Shown: positions 54,727-63,484 of the stretch, piece by piece
Layout of the letters: the number at the start of each line of letters is the position of its first letter
Position numbering within the stretch: the first letter of the stretch is position 1
NCBI RefSeq assembly: GCF_000213805.1
Contig: NC_015556.1
Location: 62,001 to 126,000 of the forward strand
Source of the DNA: Pseudomonas fulva 12-X
GTDB taxonomy: Bacteria > Pseudomonadota > Gammaproteobacteria > Pseudomonadales > Pseudomonadaceae
Length of the DNA stretch: 64,000 nucleotides
Reading direction: 5' to 3'
The notes under the pieces: generated by a model
The model's database searches: none
The model's input: only the letters and a program-made list of their open reading frames with translations
What the model was told of the DNA's origin: nothing
Position numbers and translations under genes: made by a program

Positions 54727-56031
54727 TCAGTCCGTGGTGATGCGCGAGTGGGTGCGGGTGTCCTTCATGGTGATGTACACCAACAGCGAGCAGGCGATGC
54801 AGCCGGTCACGTACCAGTAGAAGCCACTCTCCATGCCCACGCTCTTGAACCACAGCGCCACGTACTCGGCGGTGCCGCCGAAGATCGACACGGTCAGCGC
54901 GTACGGCAGGCCGACGCCCAGGGCGCGGATCTCGGTGGGGAACAGCTCGGCCTTCACCACCGCGTTGATCGAGGTGTAGCCGCTGACGATGATCAGCGCC
55001 GCCATGATCAGGAAGAACGCACCCCACCAGCTCTGCACCGTGTGCAGGGTGGTCAGGATCGGGTAGGTGAACAGCGTGCCCAGTACGCCGAAGGCGATCA
55101 GGATCGGGCGGCGGCCGATTTTGTCGGACAGCGCGCCTACCAGCGGCTGCAGCAGCATGAATAGGAACAGCGTGGCGGCCGAAATCATGGTCGAGTCGTT
55201 CTTGCTCATACCCACGGTGTTGACCAGGTACTTCTGCATGTAGGTGGTGTAGGTGTAGAAGGCCAGGGTGCCGCCCATGGTCAGGCCGACCACGGTGAGC
55301 AGCTCCTTCGGATGGCGCAGCAGGGTGCGCATGATGTTTTCCTTCGGCGCCTCGGTCTTCTTGAACGAGTCGGTTTCCTCCATGCCGCGACGCAGGTACA
55401 TGGCCACCACGGCGCACAGCGCACCGATCACGAACGGCACGCGCCAGCCCCAGGTTTCCAGCTGTTCGACGGTCAGGGTCTGCTGCAGGATGATCAGCAC
55501 CGCCAGGGCGATGAGCTGGCCGGAGATCAGCGTCACGTACTGGAAGCTGGAGAAGAAGCCGCGGTTCTCGCGGTTGGCCATCTCCGACAGGTAGGTGGCC
55601 GAGGTGCCGTACTCGCCGCCGACCGACAGACCCTGCAGCAGACGGGCGATCACCAGCAGGATGGGCGCGGCGACGCCGATGGTCTCGTAGCTGGGGGTCA
55701 GGGCGATGATCAGCGAGCCGAAGCACATCAGCAGCACCGAGGCCAGCAGCGCCGCCTTGCGGCCCTTGCGGTCGGCGTAGATGCCCATCAGCCAGCCGCC
55801 GATCGGGCGCATCAGAAAGCCAACGGCGAAGATCGCGGCGGTGTTGAGCAGCTGGGCGGTCAGGTCGCCTTGCGGGAAGAAGGCCTTGGCGAAGTACAGG
55901 GAGAAGGCGGCGTAGACGTACCAGTCGTACCACTCGACCAGATTGCCAACGGAGCCGCTGAAAATCGATTTGATGCGCTGGGACGTGGTGCGCGTAGGCG
56001 CGGAGGCAGACAGTGTGCTGGTGCTTTCCAT
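54727..56031 (-). CDS. kgtP: Alpha-ketoglutarate permease, MFS metabolite:H+ symporter
   Basis: A 434-residue major facilitator of the MHS subfamily with 12 helices. NLVEWYDWYVYAAFSLYF, RPIGGWLMGIYADRKGRKAAL, and GGEYGTSATYLSE are close to KgtP; the loop motif DKIGRRPI is in the second half. It imports 2-oxoglutarate with protons. A sigma-54 promoter at 56094-56110 and the adjacent MifSR-like genes agree with the P. aeruginosa system, where MifR activates kgtP. ATG 56031 has GAGG nine bases upstream. Confidence 0.88.
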   Translation of the reverse strand: MESTSTLSASAPTRTTSQRIKSIFSGSVGNLVEWYDWYVYAAFSLYFAKAFFPQGDLTAQLLNTAAIFAVGFLMRPIGGWLMGIYADRKGRKAALLASVLLMCFGSLIIALTPSYETIGVAAPILLVIARLLQGLSVGGEYGTSATYLSEMANRENRGFFSSFQYVTLISGQLIALAVLIILQQTLTVEQLETWGWRVPFVIGALCAVVAMYLRRGMEETDSFKKTEAPKENIMRTLLRHPKELLTVVGLTMGGTLAFYTYTTYMQKYLVNTVGMSKNDSTMISAATLFLFMLLQPLVGALSDKIGRRPILIAFGVLGTLFTYPILTTLHTVQSWWGAFFLIMAALIIVSGYTSINAVVKAELFPTEIRALGVGLPYALTVSIFGGTAEYVALWFKSVGMESGFYWYVTGCIACSLLVYITMKDTRTHSRITTD

Positions 56032-56093
56032 CAGAGGGAACCTCGATCTCGTCATTATTCTTGTACGCCGGAGATGGCGCTGGCAGGGCCCTT

Positions 56094-56110
56094 TGCAGGG
56101 GCTGTGCCAG
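56094..56110 (-). promoter_or_regulatory. Sigma-54 promoter of kgtP
   Basis: On the minus strand CTGGCACAGCCCCTGCA matches the -24/-12 consensus with correct spacing (one change in each element), about 50 bases before the kgtP start allowing for the leader. A second weaker TGGCACGG-N-CTTCT lies just upstream at about 56128-56143. Confidence 0.7.
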
Positions 56111-56163
56111 GAGGTAGAAGGCCCGTGCCATGGGGCTTTCGACGAGATCGGGTGGTGCCGGGC

Positions 56164-56210
56164 TGGCAAGAATCCGCTAGGGCACTCGAGGCGCTAGCGG
56201 ATTCTTGCCA
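56164..56210. terminator. Perfect 17-bp hairpin between mifR and kgtP
   Basis: TGGCAAGAATCCGCTAG (56164-56180) and CTAGCGGATTCTTGCCA (56194-56210) pair perfectly around a 13-base loop, eight bases after the mifR stop. No T run follows, so it is a strong RNA hairpin rather than a classical intrinsic terminator. It separates the mifSR message from the sigma-54 promoter of kgtP. Confidence 0.75.
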
Positions 56211-56218
56211 GGCGCGCC

Positions 56219-57568
56219 TCAGCTGGCGGACTGCGGCTCGATGTCGAGAAAGTCGGTGCGCAGCAGGCCGTGGCGCTGCATCTTTTCGTTGAGAGTACGG
56301 CGCGGCAGTTGCAGCAGTTCAGTCACCAGTTTCATGTCTCCGTGACAGCTGGCCAGGGCCTCGCGCAGGCACTGCGCCTCGAAGGCTTCCATTCGTGCAC
56401 TCAGGGAGTTATCCACAGCGGCGGATTGGCTGGCCGAGGCGGGCAGTGCCAGCACATGGCGCTCGGCAGCATTGACCAGCTCGCGCACGTTGCCCGGCCA
56501 GTCGTGGGCCAGTAACTGAGCGAGCAGCGCCGGGGTGACCGGTGGCAGAGGCCGCTCGAAGCGCTCGGCGATCTGTCGGGCGTGGTACTCGAACAGCAGC
56601 GGCACGTCCTCGCGGTGCTCGCGCAGCGCCGGCAGTTGCAGTTCAGCGACGTTAAGGCGATAGAGCAGATCCTGGCGAAAGCTGCCCTCGCGCACGCGCT
56701 CGTGCAGGTCCGGCTTGGTGGCGGTGACCACCCGCAAATCGAGGCTGATCACCTGGTTGGAGCCGAGCCGCTCCAGCTGGCGTTCCTGCAGCACGCGCAG
56801 CAACTTGACCTGCTGGCCCAGGGGCATGCTTTCGATTTCGTCCAGGAATAGCGTGCCGCCGTTGGCGTGTTCGATCTTGCCGATGCGCTTGCCCTGGGCA
56901 CCGGTGAAGGCACCACTTTCGTGGCCGAACAGCTCGCTCTCGAACAGGTTCTCCGGGATGGCCGCGCAGTTCAGCGCCACGAACGGGCCCTTGGCGCGCG
57001 GGCCGAAGTCGTGCAGGCAGCGGGCGACCAGCTCCTTGCCGCTGCCGGTCTCACCGCGCATCAGCACGTTGGCGGGCGTTTGTGCCAGCTCCAGTACCTG
57101 ACGGCGCAACTGCACCATGGTGGCGGATGAGCCGAGCAGGCGCCCGGCCAGTTCGTCCTTGTGCTCGACCTGCTGGCGCAGCTGGCGGTTCTCGCGGGTC
57201 AGCTGGCGTTTCTCCAGGGCGCGGCGCAGGCTGCCGAGCAGGCGTTCCGGCGTGAACGGCTTCTCGATGAAGTCATAGGCGCCCAGGCGCATGGCTTCCA
57301 CGGCCTGGGGCACGTCGCCGTGGGCCGAGACCAGCAGGAACGGCAGTTCGGGGTCGCGGGCCTGGATCTGCTCGAGCAGCGCCATGCCGTCCATGCCCGG
57401 CATGCGCAGGTCGCTGACCACCACGCCGGGGTAGTCCTCGGGCAGTCGCTCCAGGCATTCGCGACCGCTGGCGCACAGGTGGACCTCGAAGCCGGAGCGC
57501 TCCAGCCACTGGCGCACGGCGTCGCGGATCGGCGCCTCGTCGTCGACGAATATCACGCTGGGTTTCAT
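56219..57568 (-). CDS. mifR: MifR-like sigma-54 response regulator
   Basis: A 449-residue NtrC-family activator: receiver (phospho-acceptor Asp53 in SDLRMPGMD, EKPFTPER), AAA+ domain with GETGSGKE, GAFTGA sigma-54 loop, and a Fis-type HTH at the end (LLQLPRRTLNEKMQRHGLL region). It is strongly similar to the DctD-type protein at 3210-4553. Located beside kgtP it is best named MifR, which activates 2-oxoglutarate uptake. It overlaps mifS by four bases. Confidence 0.87.
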   Translation of the reverse strand: MKPSVIFVDDEAPIRDAVRQWLERSGFEVHLCASGRECLERLPEDYPGVVVSDLRMPGMDGMALLEQIQARDPELPFLLVSAHGDVPQAVEAMRLGAYDFIEKPFTPERLLGSLRRALEKRQLTRENRQLRQQVEHKDELAGRLLGSSATMVQLRRQVLELAQTPANVLMRGETGSGKELVARCLHDFGPRAKGPFVALNCAAIPENLFESELFGHESGAFTGAQGKRIGKIEHANGGTLFLDEIESMPLGQQVKLLRVLQERQLERLGSNQVISLDLRVVTATKPDLHERVREGSFRQDLLYRLNVAELQLPALREHREDVPLLFEYHARQIAERFERPLPPVTPALLAQLLAHDWPGNVRELVNAAERHVLALPASASQSAAVDNSLSARMEAFEAQCLREALASCHGDMKLVTELLQLPRRTLNEKMQRHGLLRTDFLDIEPQSAS

Positions 57569-59328
57569 GGCAGCTCCTGTGGGGCGTTGGCAGCAGGCAG
57601 GCGCAGGGTAAAGCGTGCGCCGCCCTCGGGGCGGTTGGCGGCCTGCAGGTCGCCATCCAGTTCAAGGACGATGGCGTAGGACACCGCAAGACCAAGGCCC
57701 AGGCCGTCGCCCACCGGTTTGGTGGTGAAGAACGGGTCGAACAAATGGGGCAGGGCGTCTGCGGCGATACCGCTGCCGATGTCGTCGACATGCAGCAACC
57801 AGTGATCACCGTCGAGCGCGAGCTCCAGGCTCAGGCGCGGCGCCGGGCAGTTCTGCATGGCATCCAGCGCATTGCGAATCAGATTGACCAGCACCTGCTC
57901 CAGGCGGATGGCATCACCGGCGACCCAGGCCGGCTGCTCGGGCGTGCGCTGGATCTGCACCACAACGTCTCGCAGGCGCGGCTCCAGCAACTGCAGGGCC
58001 TTGTCGAGCACGGCGCCCAGTTCCAGGGTTTCGCGCAGGCCACCGGGGCTTTTGCGGGCGTAGGTTTTCAGGTGGCCGGCCAGGGCGGCCATGCGCTGCA
58101 GCAGTTCCTCATGGCGCCCCAGCGACTGGCGCGCTTCTTCCAGTTCGCCATCGGCAAGGATCATGCGCAGCGTGCCGAGATGGACCTGTAGGGCGGTGAG
58201 CGGCTGGTTGATCTCATGGGCCAGCGCCGCCGACATCTGCCCCAGGGCCGCCAGCTTGGCGGCCTGGACCAGGCCGTCCTGGGCGGTACGCAAGGCGGCC
58301 GTACGTTGTTCGACCAGGGCCTGCAGCTCATCGGCGGCGCGCTGGCGCAAGCGGGCGATGCGCCAGCGCTGGTGCAGCACCAGGCCCAGCAGAAACAGCG
58401 CCAACCAGGCGCCGCCCGCGGCCAGGGCCGCGGTGTAGCTGCTGCCGGCCAGGCTACGGGTGTCGAGCAGCAAGTGCAGCGTCCAGTCTTCGCTGGCCAG
58501 CTCGCGGGTTTCCCACAGGTAGTCACCGGCCAGTTCGCGATCGCTGACCCGCACCAGGCGGCCGTCATCGGCCAACGATTGGCGCTGTTGATAACTCAGC
58601 GGCGCCAGTGGCTTCTTGTCGTACTGGCGGGTGGCAGCGAGCGTCTCGCGCGCCGCCGCGGAGATCGGCTGCAGCTCGCGGTAGCGCCAGGCCGGGCGGT
58701 TGGCGATAAAGGTGATGCCCTGGCGGTCACTGACCAGCAGCACGTGTGGGCTCTGGCTCCAGGCCTGCTCGATGCCCGGAAACTCCAGCTTGACCACCAC
58801 GGTGCCGAGGAAACGCCCGCGGGCATCGCGCACCGCGTGGGAGAGGAAATAGCCGGGAATACCGCTGGTCACGCCCACTGCATAGAAACGCCCGGTGTCG
58901 TGCTCGCGGGCTTCGCTGAAGTAGGGGCGAAAGCTGTAGTCATGGCCAACGTAGCTGGTCGGCAGGCGCCAGTTGCTGGCCGCGACGCCCAGGCCGTCGG
59001 CGTTCATCACCTGCAGCGTGGACGAATGCGCGGCGGCGTTGATGGCTTCGAGCTTGATGTTCAGGCGATGTTGCAGCACCGGGGTGAGCGGGCTTTGCAG
59101 CGCTTGCACCAGCTCCGGGTCGAGGGCCAGCACGGCGGGCAGCGCGCGATAGCGGTCGATCAGCGTCTGCAGCGTACCGGCGTAGGCGGCCAATTGTTCC
59201 TGCGCCTGCTGCCCGGCATCGGCGAGGCGCTGGCGCTCGGCCTGGCGTTCGGCCAGGTAGGCGGACAGGCACAGGCCGGCCAGCAACAGGGCGGTCAGCA
59301 GAGCGATGCGCAGCGGGCGAGAAGACAT
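57565..59328 (-). CDS. mifS: MifS-like sensor histidine kinase
   Basis: A 587-residue kinase with an N-terminal membrane helix ([21 protein letters not shown]), a periplasmic Cache domain ([24 protein letters not shown]), a second helix near residue 310, H-box [16 protein letters not shown]-box LIRNALDAM and G-boxes DIGSGIA and [10 protein letters not shown]. The SDR-to-DIG change in the G1 box is slight. It parallels the kinase at 1375-3123. It should sense external 2-oxoglutarate and activate MifR. Confidence 0.87.
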   Translation of the reverse strand: MSSRPLRIALLTALLLAGLCLSAYLAERQAERQRLADAGQQAQEQLAAYAGTLQTLIDRYRALPAVLALDPELVQALQSPLTPVLQHRLNIKLEAINAAAHSSTLQVMNADGLGVAASNWRLPTSYVGHDYSFRPYFSEAREHDTGRFYAVGVTSGIPGYFLSHAVRDARGRFLGTVVVKLEFPGIEQAWSQSPHVLLVSDRQGITFIANRPAWRYRELQPISAAARETLAATRQYDKKPLAPLSYQQRQSLADDGRLVRVSDRELAGDYLWETRELASEDWTLHLLLDTRSLAGSSYTAALAAGGAWLALFLLGLVLHQRWRIARLRQRAADELQALVEQRTAALRTAQDGLVQAAKLAALGQMSAALAHEINQPLTALQVHLGTLRMILADGELEEARQSLGRHEELLQRMAALAGHLKTYARKSPGGLRETLELGAVLDKALQLLEPRLRDVVVQIQRTPEQPAWVAGDAIRLEQVLVNLIRNALDAMQNCPAPRLSLELALDGDHWLLHVDDIGSGIAADALPHLFDPFFTTKPVGDGLGLGLAVSYAIVLELDGDLQAANRPEGGARFTLRLPAANAPQELP

Positions 59329-59383
59329 CAGGTTGCATCAGTCAGGCAGGTGGCGGCCGACGATAGCACAGGGGCCGGGCCAA

Positions 59384-59818
59384 TCAGTCCCGCGAAACGG
59401 GGTGGTCGCGGCGCCATTGCTGCAGTTCGATCACCTGGCCTGATTGCCGAGGAGCAGGCGGCGGCGCCACGTCGACCACAGGCGGCAGGGCCTCGGGTGG
59501 CTCGCGGAACGGGTAAGGATCGAGCTCGATGCTGCCGACATGGGCGCCGAACATGACGATGCGCCCGACATGCCGTTGTTCGCCGGTCACGGTGAATTCG
59601 AAGCCGTAGATCCGCGCGAAGCGGCGGTTGCCGCTGCCATCACGCACCAGCCCGAAGCGCTGAAAGGCCACGTTACCGTCGAGCAGTTCGATATCCAGCT
59701 TGGTGCAGTGCTGCTTGACCCGCGCCAGTGCGCGCTCGCGAATGCCGTGGCCGTGCCACAGCCAGGCGGCGCCGGCAGCGAGCAGCATCAGGATGAACAG
59801 GTTGCCGAGGGTCAGCAT
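59384..59818 (-). CDS. DUF3301 protein
   Basis: A 144-residue protein with one N-terminal membrane helix (NLFILMLLAAGAAWLW) and the DUF3301 body: HGIRERALARVKQHC, LDIELLDGNVAF, YGFEFTVTGEQRHVGRIVMFG. The single conserved Cys follows the helix. Function unknown. It lies between mifS and the Kef antiporter gene on the same strand, with gaps of 55 and 100 bases. Confidence 0.82.
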   Translation of the reverse strand: MLTLGNLFILMLLAAGAAWLWHGHGIRERALARVKQHCTKLDIELLDGNVAFQRFGLVRDGSGNRRFARIYGFEFTVTGEQRHVGRIVMFGAHVGSIELDPYPFREPPEALPPVVDVAPPPAPRQSGQVIELQQWRRDHPVSRD

Positions 59819-59918
59819 GGCAGGCGAACTCGTGACGAAGAGCGCTCAGCTTACCCGATCCACGGTGACAGTTGCCGCCGTGAATCGGTTGCCGGGTTCG
59901 CTAACGTTTGCCCGTGCG

Positions 59919-61643
59919 TCAGCTGGCCAGGCCGTGAGGATTGACCGGTAGCGGTATGATCGGCGCGGGTGCCTGCAGGCCGAGGCGCTCGAACATCACC
60001 CGGGCGATTTCCCGTTCGCCCATCACCACCAGATCGGCCTCGTGGGTCTGCAGGTAGTCGACTTCATCGTCGAAATGGGCGCGGGCGATGATGTCCAGAT
60101 CGGCATTAGCCTGGCGGCCGTGAATGGCGATCTGCCCGGCTTCCAGGCTGTTGGGGATGGCGATCATCAGCCAGCGCGCTGAGGTCACGTTGGCCAGCTC
60201 CAGCACATGGGTGCTGGCGGCGTTGCCGAGTACCACGCTGAAGCCTTCCTCGCGTAGCTCCTGGGCGCGGGTGCGGTTGTCGTCGATGATCACCAGCGGT
60301 ATGCCTTCGCCGCGCAGGCGCCGGCTGATGCGGCTGCCGACCCGGCCATGGCCGATGAGGATGGCGTGGCCGGTTTCGATGATCGGATGCAGGTCGTGGT
60401 CTTCGTCCGGCTCCACCACGGCCAGGTCGGCTGGCGTGGTGTTCTCGCGGCGGTCCAGCCACGGCTGCAGGCGGTCGATCATCAGAAACAGCAGCGGGTT
60501 GAACAGGATCGACAGGATCGCGCCGGCCAGCACCAGATCACGCGCCGCTTCCGGCACCAGGTTGAGGCCGATGCCCAGGCCGATGAGGATGAACGAGAAC
60601 TCGCCGATCTGCGCCAGGCTCACCGAGATGGTCAGCGCGGTGCTCAGCGGCTTGCGGAAAGCCAGCACGATAAGCATCGCCGCCAGCGACTTGCCGAGCA
60701 CGATGACCAGGAAGGTGCCGATCACCAGCAACGGCTGTTCGACCAGAATCGCCGGGTTGAACAGCATTCCCACCGAGACGAAGAACAGCACGGCGAAGGC
60801 ATCGCGCAGCGGCAGTGAATCCTCGGCAGCCTTGTGGCTGTGCTCCGACTCGTTGAGCACCATGCCGGCGAAGAACGCGCCGAGGGCGAAAGACACGCCG
60901 AACAGCTGCGCCGCGCCGTAGGCTATGCCCATGGCGATGGCCAGCACGGCGAGGGTGAACAGCTCCCGCGAACCGGTGCCGGCGCTGCGCTCGAGCAGCC
61001 AGGGAATGACCCGGCCGCCGACCACGATCATCAGCACCACGAAGGCGGTGACCTTACCGAAGGTGATCAGCAGCTGCATGCCGATGCTGCTGGAGCCGTC
61101 GCCCTGCGGGATGCCGCCGAGCACGCCGGACAGCGCCGGCAGCAGCACCAGCGCCAGCACCATCACCAGATCCTCGACGATCAGCCAGCCGACGGCGATC
61201 TTGCCGCGGCGGGTGTCGATCAGCTGGCGCTCTTCTAGGGCGCGCAACAGCACCACGGTACTGGCCACCGACAGCGCCAGGCCGAATACCAGGCCGGCGC
61301 CCCAGCCCCAGCCCATCGCCCAGGCCAGGCCCATGCCCATCAGCGTGGCGACGGCGATCTGCACCACGGCGCCGGGGATGGCGATGTGTTTGACCGACAT
61401 CAGGTCTTTGAGGGAGAAGTGCAGGCCCACACCGAACATCAGCAGGATCACGCCGATCTCGGAAATCTCGTGGGACAGTTCTTTATCGGCAACGAAGCCG
61501 GGAGTGAAGGGGCCGACAATCACGCCAGCCAGCAGGTAGCCCACCAGTGGCGACAGGCGCAGGCGGTTGGCCAGGCTGCCGAACAGGTAGGCCAGCACGA
61601 AGCCGGCAGCGATCGTCGCAATCAGGGGTGTGTGATGCGGCAT
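59919..61643 (-). CDS. Kef-type cation:proton antiporter with RCK domain (YbaL-like)
   Basis: A 574-residue CPA2 antiporter. About 12 helices with SPLVGYLLAGVIVGPFTPG, the conserved ALSVASTVVLLRAL and IVEDLVMVLAL, GAFFAGMVLNESE, then a TrkA-N nucleotide domain (HAILIGHGRVGSRISRRL, IDDNRTRA, VLGNAAS). Nucleotide state probably gates potassium or sodium efflux. ATG 61643 follows AAGGAG; the frame opens 14 codons earlier without family sequence. A second Kef-type gene starts at 63485. Confidence 0.89.
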   Translation of the reverse strand: MPHHTPLIATIAAGFVLAYLFGSLANRLRLSPLVGYLLAGVIVGPFTPGFVADKELSHEISEIGVILLMFGVGLHFSLKDLMSVKHIAIPGAVVQIAVATLMGMGLAWAMGWGWGAGLVFGLALSVASTVVLLRALEERQLIDTRRGKIAVGWLIVEDLVMVLALVLLPALSGVLGGIPQGDGSSSIGMQLLITFGKVTAFVVLMIVVGGRVIPWLLERSAGTGSRELFTLAVLAIAMGIAYGAAQLFGVSFALGAFFAGMVLNESEHSHKAAEDSLPLRDAFAVLFFVSVGMLFNPAILVEQPLLVIGTFLVIVLGKSLAAMLIVLAFRKPLSTALTISVSLAQIGEFSFILIGLGIGLNLVPEAARDLVLAGAILSILFNPLLFLMIDRLQPWLDRRENTTPADLAVVEPDEDHDLHPIIETGHAILIGHGRVGSRISRRLRGEGIPLVIIDDNRTRAQELREEGFSVVLGNAASTHVLELANVTSARWLMIAIPNSLEAGQIAIHGRQANADLDIIARAHFDDEVDYLQTHEADLVVMGEREIARVMFERLGLQAPAPIIPLPVNPHGLAS

Positions 61644-61733
61644 GCGGTCTCCTTGTGAAGAGGGCCAGGCATGCCTGCGCGGCATCGGATACCGCGCAGA
61701 ACAGCGTAACGGCCAGGGTCGGATTGCCCGACC

Positions 61734-61786
61734 ATAAAGACCGATATTTTATATTAAAATATTGCTTATAACTAAAAGGTCTTTAT
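61734..61786. promoter_or_regulatory. AT-rich nested palindromes upstream of the Kef gene
   Basis: ATAAAGACC (61734-61742) and GGTCTTTAT (61778-61786) enclose the palindrome ATATTTTATATTAAAATAT (61744-61762). This patch is far more AT-rich than its surroundings. It lies between the thioesterase stop and the antiporter start on the same strand and may be a promoter/operator or a hairpin end of the thioesterase message. Confidence 0.45.
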
Positions 61787-61827
61787 ACAAGATGTGTCGC
61801 CTACCCCGGAAAAGCGTGTAAGCCGCG

Positions 61828-62310
61828 TCACGCCTCGCCTCTGAGGGCGCGGTAACGGCTCTCCAGCTCCTGGCGGATCTCGCGGCGCTGACGCCCCTGC
61901 TCGAAGCGCCGGCGCTCCTCGGAGTTCTCCGGTTGACGGGGCGGTACTTCGGTGGATTTGCCGTTTTCATCGACCGCCACCATGGTGAAGAAGCAGCTGT
62001 TGGTATGGCGCACCGAGCGCTCGCGGATGTTCTCGGTGATCACCTTGATGCCGACCTCCATGGAGGTGCGACCGGTGTAGTTGACCGAGGCCAGAAAGGT
62101 CACCAGCTCGCCGACGTGCACCGGTTCGCGGAAGGTCACCTGGTCCACCGACAGGGTTACTACATAGCGGCCGGCGTAGCGGCTGGCGCAGGCGTAGGCG
62201 ACTTCGTCCATGTACTTGAGCAGCGTGCCGCCGTGTACATTGCCGGAAAAGTTGGCCATGTCCGGAGTCATCAGGACGGTCATCGACAGTTGGGCGTTTC
62301 CGGGTTCCAT
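61828..62310 (-). CDS. Acyl-CoA thioesterase (YciA/hot-dog family)
   Basis: A 160-residue hot-dog thioesterase. MTPDMANFSGNVHGGTLLKYMDEVAYACASRYAGRYVVT contains the family Asn/His-Gly-Gly active region (NVHGG) and the catalytic Asp of MDEVAY; SVNYTGRTSMEVG is the second signature. It hydrolyses acyl-CoA. The C-terminal 35 residues are charged and helical (EERRRFEQGRQRREIRQELE). ATG 62310 gives the usual length, although its ribosome site is weak. Confidence 0.87.
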   Translation of the reverse strand: MEPGNAQLSMTVLMTPDMANFSGNVHGGTLLKYMDEVAYACASRYAGRYVVTLSVDQVTFREPVHVGELVTFLASVNYTGRTSMEVGIKVITENIRERSVRHTNSCFFTMVAVDENGKSTEVPPRQPENSEERRRFEQGRQRREIRQELESRYRALRGEA

Positions 62311-62463
62311 AACGTCTGGCTCATCAGGTTGGTTGGGGGCGTGATTGTCAGCCGTCTGCGCGGCCTTGGCTGGTCGATTGTTTCTATGCAGTCGATTGCT
62401 GCAACGTATGTACCGGCATTTCACTCCTAGAGCCATAGTCTTTCACCCATTCAGGACGATTCC

Positions 62464-63213
62464 ATGACGCGCTCCGTTAGTTGTTTAGCCCTGTTGCCGC
62501 TGCTCACCGGTCTCGCCCATGCGGCGCCGCCGGCCTGTGACAGCGTCAGCCAGTGCAACTCCGCCGGCACTGCCGCTTATCAGGCAGGCCGCTACGAGGA
62601 GGCCGCCGAGGCCTTCGAGCGCCAGCTGCGCCGTGCCGAGCAGCTGCAGGAAGACAACAGCGCGGCCCGTGAGCTGGCGCTGAACAACCTTGTGGTGACC
62701 AGCCTGCGCCTCAAGCAGCCTGGTGAAGCACGCGCCTGGCTGAACCTGGCCCTGGCCGACGGCATGCAGGGCACCGCCACGCGCAACAACCTGCGCGCGG
62801 TGGCCGCAGTGGTGGATTACCCGCAACTCGCCGCCAGTATCGAGGGTCGTTATCTGCGCTACGCCGGCGCAGCGGTGTGGAGCAGCCTGGACATCAGCCG
62901 CCAGGCCGACGGCAGGTATCGGGCGAACTTCGCGCCGCTACGGGCCGGCGGCAAGGTCGAGGAATATGGCCCGGCGGCCATCGGTATGCTGCAGGGCGCC
63001 TTGCAGGGTGACAAGGCCTATTACCGGTTGGCCTCGCCGGAGCTGCCCAATGGCTGCGCCGTCGAACTGCTGCACGAAGGGCTGGATATCCAGGTGCTGG
63101 AGGTGATCGATCAGCGCTGTCAGGCGTACGGCGGTTTTGGCATCAGCGTGGCGGGCCGTTACCTGAAGGTCAGTACCGAACCGCAGCCGCCGCGAGCGCC
63201 CATTCAGCAATAG
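62464..63213 (+). CDS. Secreted TPR-like hypothetical protein
   Basis: A 249-residue protein with a Sec signal peptide (MTRSVSCLALLPLLTGLAHA, cleavage before APPACDS). Residues 30-115 look like two to three TPR helices (GTAAYQAGRYEEAAEAFERQL, ALNNLVVTSLRLKQPGEARAWLNLAL, abbreviated). The second half is beta-rich with two cysteines. I do not recognise a named family. Divergent from the thioesterase gene; followed by the next Kef-type gene. Confidence 0.72.
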   Translation: MTRSVSCLALLPLLTGLAHAAPPACDSVSQCNSAGTAAYQAGRYEEAAEAFERQLRRAEQLQEDNSAARELALNNLVVTSLRLKQPGEARAWLNLALADGMQGTATRNNLRAVAAVVDYPQLAASIEGRYLRYAGAAVWSSLDISRQADGRYRANFAPLRAGGKVEEYGPAAIGMLQGALQGDKAYYRLASPELPNGCAVELLHEGLDIQVLEVIDQRCQAYGGFGISVAGRYLKVSTEPQPPRAPIQQ

Positions 63214-63484
63214 TGCGCAAAGCCTCGTCGGTTGCCGCCAGCGGTGACCCTGACGAGATGCCCGGCGTCTTTCCCTGGTCGCGCTGTAACGCGCACCACC
63301 TCGCGGTTTGCGGCAAATATTTCCGAATATTTCCATGCCGCGACGCGTCTGGCGCGGATGTTAACCTGCGGTCAGTGTGGCCCGGCAAAGGGTCGATCTT
63401 CCCCCATTCCAGCAGGCTTCAACGCGCCCTCGAGCAGCCGCCCGAGCGCGTTGCCGCCTGCCTAAAACAAGGAGCCGTTTCCTC

